From Novakomyces olei (Eukaryota; Ascomycota; Novakomycetes; Novakomycetales; Novakomycetaceae), in the NCBI GenBank assembly GCA_016906335.1, contig JADEYG010000007.1, forward strand, positions 1,876,001 to 1,940,000: a DNA stretch of 64,000 nucleotides, given 5' to 3'. The translations under genes and the position numbers were made by a program. Under the pieces are notes generated by a model. The model ran no database searches. It saw nothing but the letters and a program-made list of their open reading frames with translations, and was not told the origin of the DNA. Positions 35,359-44,393 of the stretch are shown in pieces; within the stretch, counting starts at the first letter, position 1, and each line of letters starts with the position of its first letter.

Positions 35359-38300
35359 CTAGTTGCCAGTGTCACTGCCGTTCTTGTCGGCATTGCGGTC
35401 ACTTGAATTAGACGTCTTTTCACTTTCATCGGCATTAGGACTCTGCTTTTTCTTCCTGCTGAACCACGAAGCGGGCGAGCCCCAATCAGCGATGCGAAAG
35501 ATGTAGTAGAAAGCAAAAGTACAGGCGACGTTGAAGGCAATATAAGCCCACACGATACCATAATTCCTCCAGATATCGGCAAACCTCATATTGATAGAGT
35601 CTAGGTAGGCATCTGCCACTGAAAATCGGCAAAACTCGCAGGCACTCGTGTCATCTGGGTTCGTCACATACCCCGTGGCCACTTCCAAGAAGGGCCCCAA
35701 GAACTGACCGCAAGTCTGTCCGTCTGGAGGTTCAACCAAGTTCAGTTCTCTACGTGCGCAATGTACAGGAGCACCGTGCAGCGTGGCGGAAACGATGCCG
35801 CTGATAATATAAGTGTAAGGCGAGAGACGGTAGGCAAAATGCCAAAAGCCAACGAGCTGCGAGTAGGGCTGCAGAACGCCTGTAAAAATAAGGACAAAAG
35901 AGAAAAGCAGTGTATTGATAATAGCAGCAGTCTCCTCATTCGGCGCAGCAGCGGCTACTGCCTGACCAAACGTGGGAAAGTACAGTTCGTACTGCATAAA
36001 GATGAGCCATGTGTATCCCGTGCGGTAGGCGGTGTCCGGCAGATGCTTGAAAAACTCGACAGCGTAGAACCAGGGCAGGAAAAACAGTGTTCCAAAAAAG
36101 ACATTGTAAGGCACTTCAACAATCATGGATGAGACAACAAAAGCCGTCCACGAATACATCTTGCTCGGCCGCTCACGTGTTTCAAACAGCGTTCTTGCAT
36201 GAATAAACTGGGGTTGCAGTTGGTTGATAAGTGACGTGGAGATGACAGTGCCCATGAAAACGGCAAACACTTTGTTCTGCAGGCCCTGGGATGAATTGCC
36301 AGCGTTGAAGAAACTGAACCCGATGAAAAGGCCGGCGATAACGTTGAGCGCCAGCTTACTGATAAGGTACGTTGGCTCTCTAAAGTAGTGTCTAAACTCT
36401 CGTAGCGTAACCAGATAATACTGGTACCACATGGGAGTAGCAAAAGCAGCCAAATCTGCCCTTGTCAGCTCCTTTTGTGGACGCTTACGCAGTTCCTTGT
36501 GGTACGAATCCAGTTCAACCCTGAGTGCCTGGTACTCCTGCGAACTCTGCCAGATTTGACTCCAGTCCCGGTCGACGGTGGCAGTTGCTCCTGCTCCGAT
36601 ATAGTCGAGGATCAGTTCTGCTGGATTAGCAGACGCATCCGCCTTGGGCGCTCCATTGCGCTCGAAATAGGAGAGCAGTGTACTCGAGTCGTTTCCAATA
36701 TCGCCAAAGTAAACAGTGCGGCCACCTTTTTGCAGCAAAAGAAGCCGATCAAACTGGGAGAAAAGCTCAGCACTCGGCTGGTGGATAGTGCAGAGGATAG
36801 CCTGACCGGAATTAGCCAGTTTGCGGAGGAAAACAACGATCGACCAGGCACTCTGGGAGTCCAGACCGGAAGTCGGCTCGTCCAGAAACTGCAGCAGTGT
36901 CGGTTTGGCTGCCAGTTCAACGCCGATAGTCAGCCTTTTACGTTGCTCAACGTTCAGTCCTTGGCCGGGGACACCGACGACTGCCTCTGCATAATCCTGC
37001 ATCTCTAGCATCTCAATTACCGTGTCCACGTACTCCAGTTTCTCCTTCCTGGGTACGTGCCACGGCTGGCGGAGTAGGGCAGAGAACTCGAGAGCCTCTC
37101 GAACTGTGGTCGAGGGCTTGTGCACGTCCTGCTGCTGAACGTAGCCAGTGCGCCTCTGAAAGGAAGGGTCCAAGGGAACACCATTGACAAACATATCGCC
37201 CGTAATAACTCCAGTAGAAACTCGCTGAGCCAGTGCATTGAGCAACGTCGTTTTACCCGCACCAGACTCACCCATCAGAGCAGTCAGGGTTCCCGGTTTA
37301 ACGTAGCCCTGGACATCGTTCAGCAGTCGGCGCTTCTCGCCTTTGATTTCAATGTCGTAGCAGACATTTTGCCAAGTGAAATAGTCCCTATTGGGTGCCA
37401 ATTCTTGCAACACTGAAGCGTCCAATTGATCATGCTCCGGGCCGGAAATACCTTCACGTGAGAATAGTCGGTGAGCTCCATCTCCAGTGCTGTTCCCTGA
37501 CTCCTCATCGTTATTGTCGTTAGATCCTGGAGCATCCACAGGCTGTGCCTTTTCAATAGCCGCCCTCTGTGCCTTTGACAGTCCCTGCTTGCGAAACACC
37601 AATACCTCTCCGCCTTCGTGCACAGGTTTAACGTACTCCGTTGCCACTACATTAACAAACAGGTAAAAGGCCCAGAACCCAAAGATAATACCCAAATTTC
37701 TCCACAGATGGGTGCGTGAGTACCCGAAGCTTTCCTCAATGTACCGTCGGCCCTGTACGATATCCGTACCGGGCTCAGCTCCAACTACAGCACAGACCCG
37801 GTTCTGCATAGAGAGCCCCGAGTACCCAGGGCCGGCAGGGATAAGGGAGGAGGGAGCACAGGGAGCCTGCTGCGTCCAAAATTCATTGGCCATCAGTGCT
37901 TCAAAGGCGTATTGAATAGGGTTTACATAAGAAAGCCACCGGAAACCCCATTGAACGTCTCGTGCAGGGATCACGTACCCCGTAAACACGGCCAGAATAA
38001 GGATTCCGATACCGGAGACTGCCATTGCTTGATCAACCGTCTTTGTTATACTGGCAATAGCCCGGAAGAACGAGGTCATACACATTGTTGCGATAAAGGT
38101 GAACAGGTAAAAGATGAAAAACTGTGAGGGTGTACGGCCCAGGCCGGTTAAAAAATAGAGGATGATATCAAACACGGTTAAAGTTGCCAGTTTGACGGGG
38201 ACGTCGGCAAAGATTTGTGAGAGCGCGTCGGCAGAAGGGTGGTACATGGCAAACGATTTATGTTTGGCCAAAATAGGTCGTTGTTCATACATGGCAGATA

Positions 38301-39933
38301 CTTCAGACATGGAGGAGAGAGCGTTAAACAAGATTGCAAAGAAAATGACACCGCCTTTGGAGAAGAATCCCTCGGTTGTTTGAGGCGTGTCGTAAAACAC
38401 AGAGCCGATAATAAGAGACTGAAAGACAGAGGCAAAGACATTGGCCCCATGGAAGGCCAAATTGCCATACATTCTCTGGTAAGCACGTTTAATACACGCA
38501 TTGACTTGCATGCCGTACGACACAGTGTAAGGCGAGGCCTTGGGAGCATGCTTTGACTTCTCCTGCTTTGTCGATGCCTTTAAAACCTCATACTCTGGTC
38601 CGTCAGGGTTTTCGGGGTACTGCTCAGAGTACTGGCGCATATCCTGCATCAGCTGCGTAAACTCGTTGCTGTTTTGCCAGGCGTGTACAAATTCATCTGG
38701 TGTCCGGGGCACTTTATTCTCAAACCCTTCCCGAGGGAACCGAGCAATCGGGTCCGTAATAGCCGTCAAGAAATCAGCTGAAGTCTGGCGCGGAGGACGA
38801 TAGAACCCGAGCGACTCGAAATAGGCTACTGCCTGCTCAGAGGGACCAAAGTAGATCTGTCTGCCTTCATATATGAGCGTGACTTTGTCAAAGAGGGTGT
38901 ATATATGTTCACCGGCCTGATAAATAGCCACAATGCAAGTTGTCTTTGCCAAATTAGTCAGCACTCGAAGGGCCCTTGCGTACTCGAGAGCGGTACTAGC
39001 GTCCAGGCCTCGGGTACTGTTGTCCCAGCACTGAATAACTGCTCTGGCTGCCATTGTTTCAGAGATGGACACCCTCTTTCTTTCGCCGCCAGAGACTCCT
39101 CTCACGAAATCGTTGCCCACTTTAGTGCGCAGAGTATGGCGCAGTCCAAAAGTAGCAGAGAGCAAATCGACCATCCGGTCCACGTACTCCTTGCGAGAAA
39201 TGCCGCCCGGCCGGACTCGAGGCGTCCTCAGCTCAGCGGCAAATCGTAGCGTTTGCTCAACTGTTAGCACAGGAAAATGGCAGTCGACTTCCTGGTTGTA
39301 TACAACCTCACCGGCAAACCTCTTCATCATTACATGCTGGGGGATTCCGTTGTAGTTCACATCACCTTCAAGGCCGCCGGCATAGGAGTCTGTTTGGCCG
39401 GCCAGCGCTTTAAGCAGAGTGGAACACCCTGCACCGGGCCGTCCCAGGACGAGCAGCATCTCTCCATTACGAACAACCCCGTCAAAGTCACGGATAATGG
39501 GCCGCAAGTGCGGGTGCAGTGTACGGGCAATAATCCTGTGGATGAACAGAGGCTGCAGTAAGAAATCCAATAGTGTCTGCTGCACAGAGACACCAGTGTC
39601 CACACCTTTTACACAGAGGTCCCGGAAATAAACACCGGAATGACGTGACTTAATTCCGGCACTGCCCGCCCGGTGCAGCACTTCCTGGATGAACCGTTCA
39701 AGACTGAAGTTCTTATGCTTTGTGTCCAACGGGTTTCCCGACAGGACTCGGGCTGCCGGAGCCTCTGTCGCTTGAGCGCCTTGGTGCCCAGAATGCGTTG
39801 ATTGCTGATACGTCGATGTGCGATGAGACAATTGCCGCCGAAGATCTTCCACGTCTTGATCTGTATAGTTTTCTTCGGCATCGCGCCTGTAGCGCATACT
39901 GTCCTCCGTCGAACTCGAACCTCGACGCGACAT
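35359..39933 (-). CDS. PDR-type ABC transporter (ABCG, full-size)
   Basis: Single exon, 1524 residues, with the fungal PDR layout NBD-TMD-NBD-TMD. NBD1 is degenerate as usual in this family: Walker A GRPGAGCS (Cys170 for Lys), signature VSGGERKRVS, Walker B IQCWDN with Asn for Glu. NBD2 has an intact Walker A GESGAGKTT near residue 886 and Walker B LLQFLDEPTSGLD, but an altered signature LNVEQRKR. Thus only one of the two ATP sites is canonical. TMDs show the NPIQYAFEALMANEFW and SPYTYIISG motifs. It should export drugs or lipids at the plasma membrane. Absence of introns contrasts with its neighbours but is shared by ABCB downstream. Confidence 0.96.
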   Translation of the reverse strand: MSRRGSSSTEDSMRYRRDAEENYTDQDVEDLRRQLSHRTSTYQQSTHSGHQGAQATEAPAARVLSGNPLDTKHKNFSLERFIQEVLHRAGSAGIKSRHSGVYFRDLCVKGVDTGVSVQQTLLDFLLQPLFIHRIIARTLHPHLRPIIRDFDGVVRNGEMLLVLGRPGAGCSTLLKALAGQTDSYAGGLEGDVNYNGIPQHVMMKRFAGEVVYNQEVDCHFPVLTVEQTLRFAAELRTPRVRPGGISRKEYVDRMVDLLSATFGLRHTLRTKVGNDFVRGVSGGERKRVSISETMAARAVIQCWDNSTRGLDASTALEYARALRVLTNLAKTTCIVAIYQAGEHIYTLFDKVTLIYEGRQIYFGPSEQAVAYFESLGFYRPPRQTSADFLTAITDPIARFPREGFENKVPRTPDEFVHAWQNSNEFTQLMQDMRQYSEQYPENPDGPEYEVLKASTKQEKSKHAPKASPYTVSYGMQVNACIKRAYQRMYGNLAFHGANVFASVFQSLIIGSVFYDTPQTTEGFFSKGGVIFFAILFNALSSMSEVSAMYEQRPILAKHKSFAMYHPSADALSQIFADVPVKLATLTVFDIILYFLTGLGRTPSQFFIFYLFTFIATMCMTSFFRAIASITKTVDQAMAVSGIGILILAVFTGYVIPARDVQWGFRWLSYVNPIQYAFEALMANEFWTQQAPCAPSSLIPAGPGYSGLSMQNRVCAVVGAEPGTDIVQGRRYIEESFGYSRTHLWRNLGIIFGFWAFYLFVNVVATEYVKPVHEGGEVLVFRKQGLSKAQRAAIEKAQPVDAPGSNDNNDEESGNSTGDGAHRLFSREGISGPEHDQLDASVLQELAPNRDYFTWQNVCYDIEIKGEKRRLLNDVQGYVKPGTLTALMGESGAGKTTLLNALAQRVSTGVITGDMFVNGVPLDPSFQRRTGYVQQQDVHKPSTTVREALEFSALLRQPWHVPRKEKLEYVDTVIEMLEMQDYAEAVVGVPGQGLNVEQRKRLTIGVELAAKPTLLQFLDEPTSGLDSQSAWSIVVFLRKLANSGQAILCTIHQPSAELFSQFDRLLLLQKGGRTVYFGDIGNDSSTLLSYFERNGAPKADASANPAELILDYIGAGATATVDRDWSQIWQSSQEYQALRVELDSYHKELRKRPQKELTRADLAAFATPMWYQYYLVTLREFRHYFREPTYLISKLALNVIAGLFIGFSFFNAGNSSQGLQNKVFAVFMGTVISTSLINQLQPQFIHARTLFETRERPSKMYSWTAFVVSSMIVEVPYNVFFGTLFFLPWFYAVEFFKHLPDTAYRTGYTWLIFMQYELYFPTFGQAVAAAAPNEETAAIINTLLFSFVLIFTGVLQPYSQLVGFWHFAYRLSPYTYIISGIVSATLHGAPVHCARRELNLVEPPDGQTCGQFLGPFLEVATGYVTNPDDTSACEFCRFSVADAYLDSINMRFADIWRNYGIVWAYIAFNVACTFAFYYIFRIADWGSPASWFSRKKKQSPNADESEKTSNSSDRNADKNGSDTGN

Positions 39934-40805
39934 TTTGGCGCAATATTTAGCCCCCGATTGTGCGCCTTTGACGTTTGCTCGTTTACGCTTACAAGCGCTC
40001 TCTTTTCCTGTTCCAATTTACGACCCGTGGACGACTGTATCCGGCCGAGACAGGTACAAGCGTCACACAATGTATAAGGCCGAGCGATTGGCTCAGTCAG
40101 GTACAGTGTGAGTATCTAGCAAGACTAGATACAGCGCTAGTACATTAGTCCTTGGCCGCTAACAAGTCAAGGGCTTTGTTTTCGAGAGTCACAGAGCTGT
40201 AAGAACGCTAACGCAACGCGTGTCTTAAGCGTAAGGTTCTGACAGCTTTTTATACACCTTTCAAGTACAAATCACAAATTGTATATATACGTGTATACGT
40301 ACGTATACACATATATATATACGAGATTTGTATACAAACAGTATGGGCAAATTCGGACATATCGGTGTCGCTTCGTCCTAATCGGTACAGGGGCGCGTTC
40401 CTATTGGTCGATGATTGTAGTAGTAATAATAATAATAATAATGATGATAATAATAATAATAATAATTGGGCCGATAGAAGGATGGATGGGGTATGTGAGG
40501 AAGGGACCTTTGCACTATAATATGATTCATATGCTGTCAATTCACTCGCCGCCCGCAATCTGGTGGCATTTCCGAAATGAACAATTATTAATATCGGCGA
40601 GTCATGCAAATCGCAAAGTGGCTTTGCCACTTTGTAATTTATGTTTGGGGTTATATGCCCTTTGCCCCTCTAGTGCTTAAGGCGGAAAAACTTCTTTTCT
40701 ATTCCATTTCTGTCTATGATATTGTTGCGGTGTCGGTTTGAAATACACATAAAACATTGTGCATCCATGACAGATCTTTTATTTGTTAATATTCTCATTT
40801 ACATT
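39934..40805. promoter_or_regulatory. PDR transporter upstream region with palindromes
   Basis: Contains the perfect 20-bp palindrome GTGTATACGTACGTATACAC (40291-40310), an inverted repeat GTATCTAG/CTAGATAC (40112-40132), and an (AAT)n-rich microsatellite (about 40423-40467). CCCGTGGA near 40024 is one base from the yeast PDRE TCCGTGGA. All are candidates only. Confidence 0.35.
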
Positions 40806-41088
40806 TTAACCTCTAATGAACTGGCGACGTAAGAATGTAATCTTATCCGCAACCGTATCGTAATGGTCTAGTACCTGTGTAAATAAAAAATTATTAGTTC
40901 ACACACGCGTAAAAGCCTAACTATTAACTAATCGGAGCGGAATATAATGCCGATGAGCCGGTGCCGGACCTCGTCGGGCTCCGATCACCGAGATAGCCGA
41001 TATCTCGAGAACTAAACATCGGTTTCTCCGGGTTTGACGATGCACGTACGGCTTTGCCGCTCCCGTAATAAACTTTTGCACAAGCCAT
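40806..41088 (-). CDS. Candidate small spliced gene, unrecognised
   Basis: ATG at 41088 opens 55 codons (to the stop at 40924) starting MACAKVYYGSGKAVRASSNP and containing SRDIGYLGDRSPTRSGTGSS. About 50 bp further, after a branch-like ACTAAT and TTTACACAG, a second open stretch reads HYDTVADKITFLRRQFIRG to the stop at 40806. Phase works if the donor is GTTAAT at 40927-40932 and the acceptor is CTAG at 40868-40869, giving about 75 residues; the better-looking acceptor CACAG at 40875 does not fit that donor. Composition looks protein-like, but I know no family. It may also end at 40924. Confidence 0.35.
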
Positions 41089-41890
41089 CTTGTCGAAATA
41101 ATTTCTGAGTCTAATGAAGCGTATATGCTTAGACTCGTTCAAAGTTTAGTTGCATGTGAAAGGCAGGCGTGGATCTGCAAACATAAATAGAACCCACAAG
41201 TAATACTGTCTTGTGACAAGGTTTACTTGACCGGACACTGTGTGAAGCGTCAACTTTATTAAATGAGAGTAGAGATGAGTGTTGCCGTAATCAAATTAGC
41301 CTTGTGATTGCTGGGAGTTTGATGTAAATGTCAAATTTGCTTTGGGCCCAGACAACACCTATACACATACAAAAAATATGAATCATTGCGTCTGGTGATA
41401 ATCACATTCGAGTAGCTATATAATCCAGGTGCGACGCTTTATGAACGGCAACAAGCAACAAGCATGCAATAGAATACCGACAAAAGAGTAGACTACAAAA
41501 TTGATTCTATTGGTGGTGCCTAAAGATAACGCAGATATATCTATCTATCAGGAGGACGTAAGGAAAAGGCCAATACCGGCTATTAGACGCGAACCCCGTA
41601 CTGTGCCTAAGACAAGTCAGATTAGATTAGACGTCACTATCTTACTGAAACTCTCCGTGAAAAAATAAGGATGGACACGGTACTGCCGCAAAGTGCCATT
41701 TATATCGCCCAAAGCATAATGTTACATACATAAACAGCCATACACCAATCAACACTACAAGCAAACGTATAAGTAGGCGTTGAAAGAAATACGTACAAAT
41801 AATATTTCGATTACATTTATTATTTATAAAGGACATATTGTAATACAATTCTAAAGCTAAAATGACGGTATAAACACCGTGTGCGCGCAA
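41089..41890. other. Spacer upstream of ESS2
   Basis: 0.8 kb with no recognised gene or motif. Confidence 0.4.
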
Positions 41891-43300
41891 ATGCCAGGCA
41901 ATGAGCACCAAAATCTTGTTGCTTTACGGCAAACGTCGTCAGAAATCAGTGTAGTCAATGTACCGCCGCCTCAGAACGCACGTCCAGCGGCCACAGTGTT
42001 GGCAGAGGATGAGTACACACAAGGTCTGTCGGACATTATAAAACGGGACTTTTTCCCTTCTCTCGACGATCAGAGCAACGCTACCGACAGGGCCAGCGAT
42101 AGCGGCGAAGCTGCTGCACATAATCCCGAGTACAAGACTTTTAACAACAACTTGTCGCTTGATGGGTTCGATGCAAAGTATACATCTGAGGATAATGCGT
42201 CATTTAATAATCTTCTGGACGATGCCAATCGTCGGCGCCGGGAGCGATACGCATGGGCTTGGAACGGGAATAAAATAGACTCGGCTCGGACAAAGATCGA
42301 ACGTGAGCTTCACCAGCAGAAACGACGTTGTATAGAAAACGCGGCCAATATGGATGACCGGCCGCTTTTGATCAGCATGGATGAAGGAGAGACAGGCGAC
42401 GGCGGAGAACAAAGCCAGGTTGGGACTGCGAGCGCAAGTTTAGTAGAGACTGGTACAGATACTGGCCTGGACTCGCAATACATGGGCGATGGCAGCACTC
42501 TTCAAGGCAGCACTGGCACGGTAACGACTATGGCGCAAGAAGAGACGGCTACCAGCAAAACTAATAATCTTCAAATTAAAATTGCAGACGAGTCTATGGC
42601 CAGAAAAGGTGTGCAAGAGCCCTCGGGACTGACGAATAAAGACACACGGAGTGCAGGTCCACAGCCATGGGCTTATAATCCTATGAACGCCTTGATGTTT
42701 GGACCTAGTGCCTCTCATCAGCCTCGTCCCATGGATTCAGCTGCGCCAAAGACAGTACATCACGCCAATACGAGGTTTGCTCCAGACCATGAGCCGACCA
42801 GTTCAAGGCCGGTGAGTCCATCTGTATCCACTATCGATCGCGCTATAAAGGGCGGAAGCGAAAGCGAAAGCGGATTTGCAGAGCCGACAGTGCAAGGTTA
42901 CACGTTTGTGGATGAGAGCACTTCACAGCAGCCAGCAACGCCTGCACAATCATCACTATTCTCTCTACAGGATGAACCGCGAAGGGAAAAAGTACACAAG
43001 CAACTTTTAAATACAATGGCGGCCAGACGGAGACAGCAATCAATACAGCAAAAGTCTGCCTCCTCGGCCACTCCAAAATCTGTTCGGTCAAGTGCGCGTT
43101 ATACGAATACCCCAAAATTTTCGTCCTCGCCGGATATACGCAAATTGAAAATGCCGGGATCGATATTATCTCCAGCTGCACACCGAATACTGGCTCGATC
43201 GACGGTAGGGATTAGATCTTCCCGGACTCCGCTTCTGCGGGAAGACGGTACGGGCCTACCACCTCCACGTAAAAAGGATGAGACACCTCGGCGCGTGTAG
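41891..43300 (+). CDS. ESS2/DGCR14/Bis1 splicing-associated nuclear protein
   Basis: Single exon, 469 residues. The family pattern is present in order: VLAEDEYTQGLSDIIKRDFFPSL (about 37-60), SLDGFDAKYTSEDNASFNNLLDDANRRRRERYAWAWNGNK (about 90-130), then PWAYNPMNALMFGP (about 258-271), and NTRFAP. The rest is low complexity and basic at the C-terminus. Family members (human ESS2/DGCR14, S. pombe Bis1) are nuclear and found in spliceosomal C complexes. The first ATG in frame is used. It lies between two drug-type ABC transporters without obvious relation to them. Confidence 0.88.
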   Translation: MPGNEHQNLVALRQTSSEISVVNVPPPQNARPAATVLAEDEYTQGLSDIIKRDFFPSLDDQSNATDRASDSGEAAAHNPEYKTFNNNLSLDGFDAKYTSEDNASFNNLLDDANRRRRERYAWAWNGNKIDSARTKIERELHQQKRRCIENAANMDDRPLLISMDEGETGDGGEQSQVGTASASLVETGTDTGLDSQYMGDGSTLQGSTGTVTTMAQEETATSKTNNLQIKIADESMARKGVQEPSGLTNKDTRSAGPQPWAYNPMNALMFGPSASHQPRPMDSAAPKTVHHANTRFAPDHEPTSSRPVSPSVSTIDRAIKGGSESESGFAEPTVQGYTFVDESTSQQPATPAQSSLFSLQDEPRREKVHKQLLNTMAARRRQQSIQQKSASSATPKSVRSSARYTNTPKFSSSPDIRKLKMPGSILSPAAHRILARSTVGIRSSRTPLLREDGTGLPPPRKKDETPRRV

Positions 43301-44393
43301 TGCTAGGGTCATTTTGTGTGTTTTTTTTTAAATAATTGAATTCTTTATTATTTATTATTTATTATTTATTATTTATTATTTATTATTTATTATTTATTAT
43401 TTATTATTTATTATTTATTATTTATTATTTATTATTTATTATTTATTATTTATTATTTATTATTTATTATTTATTATTTATTATTTATTATTTATTATTT
43501 ATTATTTATTATTTATTATTTATTATTTATTATTTATTATTTATTATTTATTATTTATTATTTATTCAGTATTACTCAAGGTTCTTTGGGGTTCTTGGTC
43601 AATTGGCTTTAATATAAATCAGCAATACTAGGTTTAAATGACTGAAAAGGCTTTTATTCTTCTCTATGTACGAGTTTGTCGATTAGCACTGTAGTAAACG
43701 TAATCATCTAACGAGGAGATCGTCTTTGAGCGTGATATTTGACGCTGATAAAGCCCTCAGACATTATCTGTTCAAATCAAAAGTATTAATTATTTATTTC
43801 GTTTTAAGCGCAGTAAAGATCTGTTTTACGGTTTAAAAGCAACAGTATATTGCAAGGACCGTCACATTACTTGGATGGCTCGATTTTATTTATGGCAGCA
43901 TAGCCCAAATACTGGTCTCGTATAATTCCCGATAAGGACGCTAGTCTCAATATGATCAAAAAATTGTCTTGTAATTGTTACATCGGAGTCTCGGCATTAT
44001 CGGCATTATTTGGGCCGTACACTGTTTAAAAAGACGTGCCGTGCCCAGCGACTAAATCAAAGCCGAGCATTTATCACTCTACATCTTGGGAGGACAAGAG
44101 CAGGAAAAACGACGAGGCCTTGACACAGACAGGCGCTTGTCTACCATTACGTCTCTTGTCTGCTTGTGTATTTCTGCGACAGACGCGCTGCTCTTGGTAT
44201 TTATACGAACCTCGTTTATAACGAACGCGTCTTTCGCCGGGATATACATACACATATATATATACATACACTATACACATATAAAAGTAGTGTATATAAT
44301 TGTCCCGACGCACTGTATATTTATATACGGGATTCTTGTGCATAAATATTTGGACGAGAAGGATCGATTCTTGCTGCATACAAATCTGCAGAG
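43301..44393. other. Spacer ESS2 / ABCB transporter
   Basis: 1.1 kb. It begins with the 7-mer array (43344-43564) and continues with unremarkable AT-rich sequence; just before the ABCB start lie TATACACATATA-type runs (44248-44300). No gene recognised. Confidence 0.45.
43344..43564 (+). repeat. (ATTATTT)n tandem array
   Basis: About 31 nearly perfect copies of a 7-bp unit, 44 bp after the ESS2 stop. Because 7 is not a multiple of 3 and the unit lacks stops in one frame, it makes a spurious Leu/Ile/Tyr open frame. Probably part of the ESS2 3' UTR. Confidence 0.95.

Noticed and set aside
43336-43617. 93-codon Leu/Ile/Tyr frame
   Set aside because: Product of the ATTATTT array.
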